DNA from: Sphingobium vermicomposti
GTDB taxonomy: Bacteria > Pseudomonadota > Alphaproteobacteria > Sphingomonadales > Sphingomonadaceae
Reading direction: 5' to 3'
NCBI RefSeq assembly: GCF_011762025.1
Contig: NZ_JAASQR010000002.1
Location: 620,001 to 684,000 of the forward strand
DNA length: 64,000 bases
The notes below the pieces were generated by a model that saw only the letters and a program-made list of their open reading frames with translations, made no database searches and had not been told where the DNA came from. How positions within the stretch are numbered: position 1 is the first letter of the stretch; every line of letters starts with the position of its first letter. A program made the position numbers and the translations under genes. Below, piece after piece: positions 28,956-37,079 of this stretch.

Positions 28956-29004
28956 ATGCCGCGCTTCCTTCTGCCAGTCGTTCCCGACCGTTTAGGACCG
29001 CGCC

Positions 29005-29022
29005 ATGTCGGCGGGATGACGG
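29005..29022 (-). promoter_or_regulatory. Candidate Pho box upstream of btaA
   Basis: On the minus strand CCGTCAT-CCCG-CCGACAT forms two similar 7-mers with a 4-nt spacer, the layout of PhoB boxes (CTGTCAT-N4-CTGTCAT). It lies about 50 bp before the btaA start. The spacer is GC-rich, unlike the usual A/T spacer, so this is a candidate only. Confidence 0.4.
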
Positions 29023-29087
29023 TTCGGTTACGCCTTCATGAAGCCCCTCGCGGAACCTAAAGCCCCGCTCTCATCTTCTACACGAAC

Positions 29088-30080
29088 ATGCCTCACTGGA
29101 TCGAACCACACCCGACCGGGATCTACGTCCGCCCCGCGGACGCCTGGATCGATCCATCCCAGCCCGCCGAACGCGCGCTCGTTACCCACGGCCATGCCGA
29201 TCATGCGCGCGGCGGCCACGGCCATGTCTGGGCGACCCAGGAAACGCTCGCCATCATGGCGCTGCGCTACGGCACCGCCAGCGGCACGCCCGTCGCCTAT
29301 GGAGAACAAGTCCGCATGGGTGGCGTGGACATATCCTACATCCCCGCAGGCCATGTCCTGGGTTCCGCGCAGATCCTGCTCGAACATGCGGGCGAGCGGG
29401 TGGTCGTCACCGGCGACTATAAGCGTCGCCCCGACCCCACCTGCAAGCCGTTCGAGCCAGTCCCCTGCGACATATTCGTCACCGAAGCGACCTTCGGCCT
29501 CCCCGTCTTCCGCCACCCCGACACCGGCAGCGAAGTCGATCGCCTGCTCACCGCGCTCCACGCCCATCCCGACCGCAGCGTCCTCGTCGGTGCCTATGCC
29601 CTGGGCAAGGCCCAGCGCCTCATCTGCGAAATACGCGCGCGCGGTCACCACGACCCCATCTACATCCACGGCGCGATGGAACGCATGTGCGCGCTCTACG
29701 CCGACTTCGGCATCGACCTCGGAGAACTCCGCCCCGCCACCGGCGTCCCGACCAAGGAAATGCGCGGCCACATCATCGTCTCGCCCCCCTCCGCCCTCAA
29801 CGACCGCTGGAGCCGCCGCCTGCCCGACCCAATCACCGCCATGGCGTCAGGCTGGATGCGCGTCCGCCAGCGCGCCCGGCAAAAGAACGTCGAACTACCC
29901 CTCGTCATCTCCGACCATGCCGACTGGGACGAACTGACCAGCACCATCCGCGAAGTCGCTCCCACCGAAACCTGGATCACCCACGGCCGCGAAGAAGCCC
30001 TGCTCCACTGGTGCATGACCCACCAGATGCGCGCCCGCGCCCTGGAACTGGTAGGCCGCGAAGACGAGGACGAGGGTTGA
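29088..30080 (+). CDS. Ligase-associated DNA exonuclease (metallo-beta-lactamase/beta-CASP)
   Basis: A 330-residue MBL-fold nuclease related to SNM1/CPSF73 enzymes. The metal-binding motif is VTHGHADHARGG (H34, H36, D38, H39), with a further histidine in AGHVLGSAQILLEH and the aspartate in VVTGDYK. A C-terminal SDHADWDEL supplies the last ligands. The protein is of the type annotated 'ligase-associated DNA exonuclease' because it is encoded beside ATP-dependent ligases, as here. ATG 29088 has no clear SD. The usual partners, a DEXH helicase and a PdeM-type phosphoesterase, are not nearby. Confidence 0.87.
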   Translation: MPHWIEPHPTGIYVRPADAWIDPSQPAERALVTHGHADHARGGHGHVWATQETLAIMALRYGTASGTPVAYGEQVRMGGVDISYIPAGHVLGSAQILLEHAGERVVVTGDYKRRPDPTCKPFEPVPCDIFVTEATFGLPVFRHPDTGSEVDRLLTALHAHPDRSVLVGAYALGKAQRLICEIRARGHHDPIYIHGAMERMCALYADFGIDLGELRPATGVPTKEMRGHIIVSPPSALNDRWSRRLPDPITAMASGWMRVRQRARQKNVELPLVISDHADWDELTSTIREVAPTETWITHGREEALLHWCMTHQMRARALELVGREDEDEG

Positions 30081-30098
30081 TGATCAACACACCACCCC

Positions 30099-30137
30099 CA
30101 CCCCCGTTCGGGCTGAGCCTGTCGAAGCCCTTCCCTT
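30099..30137 (+). repeat. Intergenic repeat half-unit between exonuclease and ligase
   Basis: CCCGTTCGGGCTGAGCCTGT then CGAAGCCCTTCCC: one forward unit, filling most of the 61-bp gap between the two DNA repair genes. The ligase ATG begins 4 bp after it. Confidence 0.85.
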
Positions 30138-30141
30138 ATCT

Positions 30142-31740
30142 ATGAGGCAATTCTCCCAACTCCTCGACGGCCTGGTCTACACCCGCTCCCGCAACGGCAA
30201 GCTGGACCTCATCGCCGCCTACATGCGCACCGCCCCAGACCCCGACCGAGGCTGGGCCCTCGCCACCCTCACCGGCAACCTCGACATCAAAGCCGTCAAA
30301 GCCTCCGCCATCGGCGAAATGATCCGCGCCCGCACCGACCCGGTCCTCTACGAAATGAGCCGAGACTATGTCGGCGACCTCGCCGAAACCGTCGCCCTCC
30401 TCTGGCCCAAGCGCGAAGATCAACCGCTGGAGATCGACGACGCCACCCTCACCCTCTCCGCCATCATCGACCGCCTGCACAGCGTCAGCCGCGCCGCCGC
30501 CGCCGATACCCTCGCGCAGATGATGGATCACCTCGACGCCTCAGGCCGCTTCGCCCTCCTGAAGCTCGCCACCGGAGGCCTTCGCGTCGGCATCTCCGCC
30601 CGCCTCGCCAAGACCGGCTTCGCCCAGGCCTTCAACCTCGACGTCGATGATGTGGAGGAATGCTGGCACGCCCTCTCCCCGCCCTACACCGCCCTGTTCG
30701 ACTGGGCCGAAGGCAGGTCCGGCCGCCCCGACCCGGCTGGCACGCCCTTCTTCCGCCCCTTCATGCTCGCCCACCCGCTCGAAGCCGACAGCGTGGACCT
30801 GACCCACTATGCCGCCGAGTGGAAATGGGACGGCATCCGCATCCAGATCGTCGGCACCGGCACCGAAACCCGCCTCTACAGCCGCGCCGGAGACGACATC
30901 AGCGGCAGCTTCCCGGAGATCGCGCAAGCCTTCACCGCCCACGCGGTCCTCGACGGCGAACTCCTCGTCAAAGGCGAGCTTCAGGGCGCCGAAAAGCATG
31001 GAGGCTCTGCAGCCAGCTTCAACGCCCTCCAGCAACGCCTTGGCCGCAAAGCCGTAACCGCCAGGATGATGGCCGACTATCCCGCCTTCGTCCGCCTCTA
31101 CGACATCCTCCTCCACGCCGACGAAGACCTCCGCCCCCTCCCCTGGGAGCAACGCCGCCCCCGCCTCGAAACCCTCGTCCCGACCCTCAACCCCGACCGC
31201 TTCGACATATCCGCCCTCATCACCGCCCCCGACTTCGAAACCCTCGCCGACATCCGCGCAGGCGCCCGCGACGCCGCCATCGAAGGCGTCATGCTAAAAC
31301 GCCGGGACAGCCCCTATGTCGCCGGTCGCAAAGCCGCGCTCTGGTATAAATGGAAACGCGATCCCCTGACCGCCGACTGCGTGATGATGTACGCCCAGCG
31401 CGGCCACGGCAAACGCTCGTCCTTCTATTCGGACTACACTTTCGGCTGCTGGACGGAAGAGGGCGAACTGCTCCCAGTCGGCAAAGCCTATAGCGGCTTC
31501 ACTGACGAGGAACTGAAATGGCTCGACCGCTTCGTCCGCACCAACACAGTCAACCGCTTCGGCCCGGTGCGCGAAGTAGAAAAGACACTGGTCCTCGAAG
31601 TCGCCTTCGACAGCATCCACGACAGCAAGCGCCACAAATCCGGCCTGGCCATGCGCTTCCCCCGCATCGCCCGGATCAGGCGCGACAAACCAGCGGCGGA
31701 GGCGGATACGGTGGAGGGGCTGCGGCAACTCATCAGCTAA
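30142..31740 (+). CDS. ATP-dependent DNA ligase (ligase-associated repair type)
   Basis: A 532-residue ATP-dependent DNA ligase acting in accessory DNA repair; NAD-dependent LigA would do replication. The N-terminal domain (about 1-200) precedes the adenylation domain. The nucleotidyl lysine is K228 in EWKWDGIRIQ (motif I). Motif III-type residues are in AVLDGELLVKG, and IEGVMLKRRDSPY plus ALWYKWKRDPL give motifs IV-V. A C-terminal OB fold ends with VAFDSIHDSKRHKSGLAMRFPRI. It starts MRQFSQLLDGLVYTRSRN, which matches where this family starts, so ATG 30142 is used although no SD is visible next to the repeat. Confidence 0.92.
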   Translation: MRQFSQLLDGLVYTRSRNGKLDLIAAYMRTAPDPDRGWALATLTGNLDIKAVKASAIGEMIRARTDPVLYEMSRDYVGDLAETVALLWPKREDQPLEIDDATLTLSAIIDRLHSVSRAAAADTLAQMMDHLDASGRFALLKLATGGLRVGISARLAKTGFAQAFNLDVDDVEECWHALSPPYTALFDWAEGRSGRPDPAGTPFFRPFMLAHPLEADSVDLTHYAAEWKWDGIRIQIVGTGTETRLYSRAGDDISGSFPEIAQAFTAHAVLDGELLVKGELQGAEKHGGSAASFNALQQRLGRKAVTARMMADYPAFVRLYDILLHADEDLRPLPWEQRRPRLETLVPTLNPDRFDISALITAPDFETLADIRAGARDAAIEGVMLKRRDSPYVAGRKAALWYKWKRDPLTADCVMMYAQRGHGKRSSFYSDYTFGCWTEEGELLPVGKAYSGFTDEELKWLDRFVRTNTVNRFGPVREVEKTLVLEVAFDSIHDSKRHKSGLAMRFPRIARIRRDKPAAEADTVEGLRQLIS

Positions 31741-31753
31741 AGCCGCGTACCAC

Positions 31754-32833
31754 TCAAATCTTCCCCACTTCCCTCCAACTGAGCAACCGCGCCACGCTCC
31801 CCCGGCGGGGCAACCACGCGCGTCCGGTGGCCCTGCTGCTCGACGCGCCCCCACCCTTCGCCAGCCGCCATCGCCGACGCGCCGCCAGATATTGCGGGTC
31901 ACACAGGGACAGCATCGTCAGCATCAGGGCGCTCACCGGCCAACGCACCTGGATCATGCGCCGCCAATATTGCAGCTGCGCCCGGATGTCGCGGATCATG
32001 GCATCGGGAACGCTCAGCCCCAGCAATTTATGCGCGGTCAACAACTGCGTCCTTGCCGCGCCCCGCGCATAGCCTGGCGGAAACAGCCGGTCCAAACTCT
32101 CCCATTCGGCAGGGCCGAACCCCGCCGCCAAAGACCGCATGTCCAGCATGTGACGAAGGTCGATCCGCCCCCTCAGATAATCCCTGCCCTTCAACTGGTC
32201 ATGCAACAGCAAAATGGCCATGCTGCCCACCGGAGGGGGAAGGTGGGCAACACTGCCCGGCAGGCGGCACCGCGTCCCGCCCACGGTCAGGTCCGCATGA
32301 CGAAAGCGCAACGTCGTCGCCCCGCCATATTCGCTATGCAGATCGATGGTCCCGGCATCTTCCGGGCGCAGCAGGACCAGCGGCACATCAGGGCGAACCG
32401 CCGCCGTTTCCGGCCTATACCCGGCCCGGACCAGCGCATCGACGACGTCATGAAATCCTTCTGGCGGCACCATCAGGTCCAGGTCGGTGAGCAGCCGGTC
32501 AGCCCGCTGTTCCTCCTTGGCTGCCGCCAGCCAGCCAGTGCCCTTGAGCAATATCGGCTCCACGCCCACCGCATTCATGATCGTGGCGGCTTCGTCCAAT
32601 TGCAGCAAAAGCCGCCGGTTTCGCTCTCCATTACGAACGTGGACCTCCCGCAGGAACCGCTGCAGATCGGGCGGAAGGGCCGGAAATCGACCAGCCGCCT
32701 CCAGCTGGCTCGCCACCATCGGCGTGCACAATGAATGATTGGCCAGTTCGATGATGCCGGGCCAATCATCCTGTTGGGGAAGGTCGCCATCCAGACAGGC
32801 CAGCAGGCCCTGCAGCCGATCAAGCCGATTCAT
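31754..32833 (-). CDS. Nucleotidyltransferase family protein (PF14907-like)
   Basis: A 359-residue protein resembling the uncharacterised nucleotidyltransferase family often found beside RiPP and HprK-like kinase genes. The core motifs are ILLKGTGWLAA (about 94-104) and DRLLTDLDLMVPP, with acidic D117-x-D119 as probable metal ligands. IDLHSEY may give the third acid. The C-terminal half is Arg-rich. It overlaps the end of the kinase gene by 14 bp, so both are translated from one message. The target of nucleotidyl transfer is unknown; the small Tat-signal protein upstream is one possibility (inference). Confidence 0.75.
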   Translation of the reverse strand: MNRLDRLQGLLACLDGDLPQQDDWPGIIELANHSLCTPMVASQLEAAGRFPALPPDLQRFLREVHVRNGERNRRLLLQLDEAATIMNAVGVEPILLKGTGWLAAAKEEQRADRLLTDLDLMVPPEGFHDVVDALVRAGYRPETAAVRPDVPLVLLRPEDAGTIDLHSEYGGATTLRFRHADLTVGGTRCRLPGSVAHLPPPVGSMAILLLHDQLKGRDYLRGRIDLRHMLDMRSLAAGFGPAEWESLDRLFPPGYARGAARTQLLTAHKLLGLSVPDAMIRDIRAQLQYWRRMIQVRWPVSALMLTMLSLCDPQYLAARRRWRLAKGGGASSSRATGRAWLPRRGSVARLLSWREVGKI

Positions 32834-33929
32834 CGTCGCACAATCGCATCAACAGCGCGGACGCATCTTCCAACTGCCTATAATGCAACTGACGGCACTC
32901 CGCCGCCGCAACCGCCTGTATCATCACATCGAGCGCGCCGCGTTCCAGCCCCTCACCCTGTGAAGCCGCTTCGGCCAAAAGATGCTTGAGCGCCACTGCC
33001 GACGCCATCGGTTCCAGCCTTGCCGGGCCAGCATCCCCCCGGCGCAACTTGATGATCCAGCCAATCTCGACCAGCTCACTGTCCGCCATCTCGCGCGGCT
33101 TTGGAAATCGAACGCGCCTGCGGTCGGGCCGGACATGCACCGGCAATTGCGCCAGATCGTCGTAAACCGGCTCCAGCAGCTTCCACCCACCCGCCTTGAC
33201 GGACGGCAGGAAAGCCAGCCCCTGCACCCGGCCATCGCTGTTGACGACCGTGATGTCATCGCCGCCATAGGCAAATCCCTGCCCCGTCAGCCATGACGTC
33301 AGGGTGGTCTTCCCCGCCCCCGGTTCTCCCAGGATCAACAGCGCCTTGCCGTTTCGATGCAGGCAACCGGCATGCAGTGCCATCAGCCATCGCTGATCTT
33401 TCAGAATATCGTCGGCAATCCTGGCCTTGATGACAGGCCCGACCTGCGCAGGCCGCATGACCGATGCCGGTTCGCCATTGCGGCTCAGGCACGCCAATCC
33501 GTCATCCTGCCATAGCTCATAAATGACGCTGGCGGACGCATCCTCCGCTTCCAGATGAGCAAAAAGCGGCGCCACACACGCCGCCAGACTCTCCGCATGA
33601 TAGCGCAAGGCAAAGCCAATGCCGCCGATCGAAATGCGCTGGATAAACAGAGGCCGCGACGATGGCGGCGGGTCACAGGCATTGACCAGCCCCTGCAGCG
33701 ACCAGTTGGCCAACTCGGTGCGCAGCATCGCCCTTGGTTCGGCAAAGCCACGTTCCAACACTTCCTGCGCCAGCTGCTTGAACGGAATGCCGTCTTCCAG
33801 GCGGCAGCCGATATAACCGGCGATCTGGTTCATCCCCAGAAGCGCCTGCCTGCCGGGCGAAAAGATCAGCGGCTGCCCGTCGATGAAGACAATGGATGTG
33901 CCCTGTGAAAGACGCAGCATCATCTCCAC
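32820..33929 (-). CDS. PqqD-like domain fused to HPr-kinase-like kinase
   Basis: A 369-residue two-part protein. Residues about 15-85 resemble a PqqD/RRE winged helix (LLGMNQIAGYIGCRLEDGIP, AQEVLERGF). Residues about 95-330 resemble HprK-related kinases: ALHAGCLHRNGKALLILG leads into the P-loop GEPGAGKTTLTSW (201-213), then FAYGGDDITVV. Such kinases accompany peptide-modification clusters, where PqqD-like domains bind leader peptides. Start choice is open: GTG 33929 as given, or ATG 33923 or 33920. It lies 29 bp after the Tat-signal peptide gene. The true substrate (protein serine or small molecule) is unknown. Confidence 0.75.
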   Translation of the reverse strand: MEMMLRLSQGTSIVFIDGQPLIFSPGRQALLGMNQIAGYIGCRLEDGIPFKQLAQEVLERGFAEPRAMLRTELANWSLQGLVNACDPPPSSRPLFIQRISIGGIGFALRYHAESLAACVAPLFAHLEAEDASASVIYELWQDDGLACLSRNGEPASVMRPAQVGPVIKARIADDILKDQRWLMALHAGCLHRNGKALLILGEPGAGKTTLTSWLTGQGFAYGGDDITVVNSDGRVQGLAFLPSVKAGGWKLLEPVYDDLAQLPVHVRPDRRRVRFPKPREMADSELVEIGWIIKLRRGDAGPARLEPMASAVALKHLLAEAASQGEGLERGALDVMIQAVAAAECRQLHYRQLEDASALLMRLCDDESA

Positions 33930-33958
33930 CGCTCAGCAGGCCGCCCCCATGATCGCGC

Positions 33959-34246
33959 TCAGATCTTGTTGCGCCTGCCCGGATTGCCCGGACCGGTGCC
34001 CGGACCATCGTTGATCGGCGGGTTGCCGGGCGGTTGTGGATCGGGACCATTGCCCACGCCGTTATTGCCCTTCGGACCACCACCGCCACCACCGCCGCCT
34101 GCGGACTTGGCGATCGCTTCCGACGACAGCGACGTCGACAACAATATGGTGACAGCCGGGGGAACGGTCACGGCGAACCGCCCGCAAGTCTTCAGGAAAT
34201 CGCGCCTGTCTTCCGCGCCTGAAATCTGGTTGGGATCCTCTGGCAA
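33959..34246 (-). CDS. Small Tat-signal glycine/proline/asparagine-rich protein
   Basis: A 95-residue protein of unknown function. The N-terminal twin-arginine motif is RRDFLK (14-19), followed by a moderately hydrophobic stretch AVTVPPAVTILLSTSL (about 25-40) and a likely cleavage region SSEAIA. The rest is low complexity: eight consecutive Gly near 50-57, then Gly/Pro/Asn/Asp, ending GRRNKI. The start is TTG 34246 with a strong SD GAAGGAGG five bases upstream. It is first in an operon with the PqqD-HprK-like kinase and nucleotidyltransferase. A secreted substrate of those enzymes is a reasonable guess, not shown. Confidence 0.72.
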   Translation of the reverse strand: MPEDPNQISGAEDRRDFLKTCGRFAVTVPPAVTILLSTSLSSEAIAKSAGGGGGGGGPKGNNGVGNGPDPQPPGNPPINDGPGTGPGNPGRRNKI

Positions 34247-34420
34247 GGCAGCCTCCTTCGCATGATAGAAGGCGAAACTATCACGCTGCCATCAGGGCAC
34301 GCACTGCAATCACGGAGTATGTCTTTAGCCATAAACCAGCGAAAAACGGCTTTGGTCATAACCCATTAGACCTAGTCTGGCTGCCCTCGCTGTTGGCCGT
34401 TGCGCCGGGCAATTAAGCAG
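34247..34420. other. Intergenic, lower-GC region before the Tat-peptide operon
   Basis: This 174-bp gap is visibly less GC-rich than the surroundings and should contain the promoter of the 34246 gene. No clear -35/-10 pair, hairpin or repeat was identified in it. Confidence 0.4.
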
Positions 34421-35095
34421 CTAGGCGGCAGGCGGCGCTGGTTTTACTTTATGCACGTTGGCCAGCTTACGAACCATATCGCGCACCTCCGCTGGCGTGT
34501 TCCCGCTAACGACTTCCACATAGCCGATACCGGCGCGACGCAATGCTTCCTTCTTTATGGCATCGCGAGCGGCGGTTTCCGGGCTCCCGTGATGTCCCGT
34601 ACCTTGAAACTCCACGGCATGTAACGGTCGGCAATCCCGGTCAACAATCAACAAATCGACTCGCTTGGCATTGATTGCCCAAAAAGCGTCTTTATCCCGG
34701 CTATAAAGAATTTCGCCCAAGGACACCTGGCCCATTGCGCGCCATCCGGGGCACTCGTCCGCAAGCACTTGGTCAATACAATCAAGTAAACGGCGTTCCG
34801 GTTTGTTCAGTAACGCTCGCGATTGAAAATCTGCATTCATGACCACTTTCAGTTGCTCCGCCGCCACTTGAGTTGAATCCCGCGATTGGGCAGTTTCGAC
34901 TGAAGATACGGAGGTAAATCGGGTTCTTGAGGTGATTTTCTTAGCGGAATTTCGCCCACGCCAATATGCCCGGCGCTTTTCCCGGTCTGCGGCAGCGAAT
35001 GCCTTTTCAAAAGCGATGCCGATTATAGCGCCGACTGCCAAAACGACGAAAAGCGTGATTGGCATATCGAGCATTGCGTCGAGTTCTTTTAGCAT
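34421..35095 (-). CDS. DUF2726 domain protein with N-terminal membrane helix
   Basis: A 224-residue protein. One transmembrane helix is near the N-terminus (ITLFVVLAVGAIIGIAF, about 13-29), then a basic linker. The DUF2726 domain (about 95-215) has NKPERRLLDCIDQVL, RVDLLIVDRDCRPLHAVEFQ and AIKKEALRRAGIGYVEVV. The D...E-x-Q...K pattern resembles PD-(D/E)xK nuclease folds, as known for this family. Function is unknown. Its base composition is less GC-rich than its neighbours, which hints at acquisition. It stands alone, with no obvious operon partner. Confidence 0.75.
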   Translation of the reverse strand: MLKELDAMLDMPITLFVVLAVGAIIGIAFEKAFAAADREKRRAYWRGRNSAKKITSRTRFTSVSSVETAQSRDSTQVAAEQLKVVMNADFQSRALLNKPERRLLDCIDQVLADECPGWRAMGQVSLGEILYSRDKDAFWAINAKRVDLLIVDRDCRPLHAVEFQGTGHHGSPETAARDAIKKEALRRAGIGYVEVVSGNTPAEVRDMVRKLANVHKVKPAPPAA

Positions 35096-35203
35096 GACAC
35101 CCCAAGGTCGATCTGGCGCAAGAATGACGTTATTATGATTGCTGCGTCAATGACCGAGCTATGCCACGGAAGTTACTGGTCAACACCGCCAAAGGATACT
35201 CCC

Positions 35204-35551
35204 ATGCCCTATACCGGAAGCTGCCACTGCGGCGCAGTCACCTACACCGTCGTCGCCGACGCCCCCACGCAGGCCATGTCCTGCAACTGCTCCCATTGCC
35301 GCCGCAAGGGCTTCCTCCTCACCTTCGTCCCCGCCGACCAGTTCACCCTCGACAGCGGCGCGGACCAGTTGACCGACTATCATTTCCACAAACACAACAT
35401 CACGCACCGCTTCTGCAGTATCTGCGGCACGCAATCCTTCGCGGAAGGCAACTCCCCGGACGGGCCAGTCCGCGCCATCAACCTGCGCTGCGTGCCGGAT
35501 GTCGACATCGACGCGCTCACCATAAACAAGGTCGACGGCGCGAGCTTCTAA
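35204..35551 (+). CDS. GFA-family (glutathione-dependent formaldehyde-activating-like) protein
   Basis: A 115-residue zinc-binding protein of the GFA/CENP-V fold. Cysteine motifs are GSCHCGAVTY (C-x-C), SCNCSHCRRKG and RFCSICGTQSF, the expected pattern for two zinc sites. ATG 35204 has AAAGGA seven bases upstream; upstream in-frame codons do not match the family. Most members have no proven role; formaldehyde-glutathione activation is only known for some. It stands alone between the DUF2726 gene and a repeat. Confidence 0.85.
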   Translation: MPYTGSCHCGAVTYTVVADAPTQAMSCNCSHCRRKGFLLTFVPADQFTLDSGADQLTDYHFHKHNITHRFCSICGTQSFAEGNSPDGPVRAINLRCVPDVDIDALTINKVDGASF

Positions 35552-35581
35552 GCACAAGCTAAATGGATCAAGACCACCCCA

Positions 35582-35662
35582 CCTCCGTTCGGGCTGAGCT
35601 AGTCGAAGCCCTTTCCTTTCTTAACGGAGGTGAAGCCCTTCGACAGGCACAGGCCGAACGGA
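35582..35662. repeat. REPIN-like repeat, two inverted half-units
   Basis: A forward unit CCGTTCGGGCTGAGCTAGTC then GAAGCCC is followed, after a short spacer with TTAACGGAGG, by an inverted unit GCCCTTCGACAGGCACAGGC then CGAACGG. The 81-bp dimer lies between the GFA gene and the polyamine cluster. Confidence 0.85.
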
Positions 35663-35751
35663 AGGTGACAGACTGACTTTGCGCTGTAACGCGCAGCCCC
35701 TATATGGGCGCTTTCGCGCGGGCCGCGCGCTATAGTCATGGAGCAGTGGAA

Positions 35752-36957
35752 TTGAGCAAGGTTCTGGTCATCGGCGCAGGCGGCGTCGGGTCTGTCGCGG
35801 TTCACAAGATGGCCATGAATGCTGACATTTTCAGCCACATCACCCTTGCCAGCCGCCGCCTCATCAGCTGCGAAAAGGTCGCCGAATCGGTGAAGGCCCG
35901 CACCGGCGTCACCATCGACGTGGCGCAGGTGGATGCCGACGACGTCGCCGCCACCATCGCCCTGATCGAACAGGTTCAGCCCAAGCTCGTCGTCAATCTG
36001 GCCCTGCCCTATCAGGACCTCAACATCATGGACGCCTGCCTGGCGACCAAGGTCGATTATCTCGACACCGCCAATTACGAGCCGCGCGACACCCCCAAGT
36101 TCGAATATGGCTGGCAGTGGGCCTATCAGGACCGTTTCAAGGAAGCAGGCATCATGGCCCTGCTCGGCTCCGGCTTCGACCCCGGCGTCACCAGCGTCTT
36201 TGCGTCCTACATCAAGAAGCATCTGCTCGACCGGATCGACACGCTCGACATTCTCGACTGCAATGGCGGCGACCATGGCCAGCATTTCGCCACCAACTTC
36301 AACCCGGAAATCAACATCCGCGAAGTCACCGCCCCCTCGCGCCATTGGGAAGGCGGCAAGTGGGTCGAAGGCCCGGCGCTCAAGCACAAGCAGGCGTTCA
36401 ACTTCGACCAGGTCGGCGAAAAGAACATGTACCTCATGTATCATGAGGAGTTGGAAAGCCTCGCCAAATTCTACCCTGAAATCAAGCGCATCCGCTTCTG
36501 GATGACCTTCGGCGACGCTTATTTGAAGCATCTCGAAGTGCTCCAGAATGTCGGCATGACCCGCATCGACCCGGTGATGTACGAAGGCAAGGAGATCATT
36601 CCCCTCCAGTTCCTCAAAGCCGTCCTCCCCGAACCGTCGAGCCTCGGCTCCACGACCAAGGGCAAGACCAACATCGGCGACATCGCAACCGGCGAAAAGG
36701 ACGGCCAGCAAAAGACCGTCTATCTCTATCAGGTCTGCGACCATGAAGACGCCTATGCCGAAACCGGCAATCAGGCGGTCAGCTACACCACCGGCGTCCC
36801 CGCGATGATCGGCGCCGCCATGATGCTGACCGGCGCATGGAAGGGAGAGGGTGTGTTCAACATCGAACAGTTCGATCCCGACCCCTTCATGGACATGCTG
36901 AACAAGCACGGCCTGCCCTGGCAGGTAAAGGAACTGGAAAAGCCGCTGGACTTCTGA
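35752..36957 (+). CDS. Carboxy(nor)spermidine dehydrogenase (saccharopine dehydrogenase-like)
   Basis: A 401-residue NADP-type reductase of the saccharopine dehydrogenase family. The N-terminal Rossmann motif is VLVIGAGGVGSVAVHK. ALPYQDLNIMDACLATKVDY and GSGFDPGVTSVFASY are typical of carboxynorspermidine synthases, which reductively couple aspartate beta-semialdehyde to a diamine (putrescine gives carboxyspermidine). The gene order with a matching decarboxylase and an ornithine decarboxylase supports this over lysine metabolism. The start is TTG 35752, with GGAG eight bases upstream; GTG 35746 is too close to that SD. Confidence 0.88.
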   Translation: MSKVLVIGAGGVGSVAVHKMAMNADIFSHITLASRRLISCEKVAESVKARTGVTIDVAQVDADDVAATIALIEQVQPKLVVNLALPYQDLNIMDACLATKVDYLDTANYEPRDTPKFEYGWQWAYQDRFKEAGIMALLGSGFDPGVTSVFASYIKKHLLDRIDTLDILDCNGGDHGQHFATNFNPEINIREVTAPSRHWEGGKWVEGPALKHKQAFNFDQVGEKNMYLMYHEELESLAKFYPEIKRIRFWMTFGDAYLKHLEVLQNVGMTRIDPVMYEGKEIIPLQFLKAVLPEPSSLGSTTKGKTNIGDIATGEKDGQQKTVYLYQVCDHEDAYAETGNQAVSYTTGVPAMIGAAMMLTGAWKGEGVFNIEQFDPDPFMDMLNKHGLPWQVKELEKPLDF

Positions 36958-36989
36958 CGACCCTCCAGGATCGCCACCCCAGCGCCCCC

Positions 36990-37033
36990 ACCTCCGTTCG
37001 GGCTGAGCCTGTCGAAGCCCTTCACTTTCTCCA
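36990..37033 (+). repeat. Intergenic repeat half-unit within the polyamine operon
   Basis: CCTCCGTTCGGGCTGAGCCT then GTCGAAGCCCTTC: one forward unit in the 122-bp gap between the dehydrogenase and decarboxylase genes. Confidence 0.85.
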
Positions 37034-37079
37034 AAGTATAGCCGCACCTATACAGGCTCAGGGCGGCGGGGATGGACTT

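Noticed and set aside
27432..29060. 542-codon plus-strand frame opposite btaB and btaA
   Set aside because: Antisense to two overlapping, well-identified genes; no family features.
35752..36957. Reading the saccharopine-dehydrogenase-like gene as lysine metabolism
   Set aside because: The adjacent carboxyspermidine decarboxylase and ornithine decarboxylase point to polyamine synthesis.
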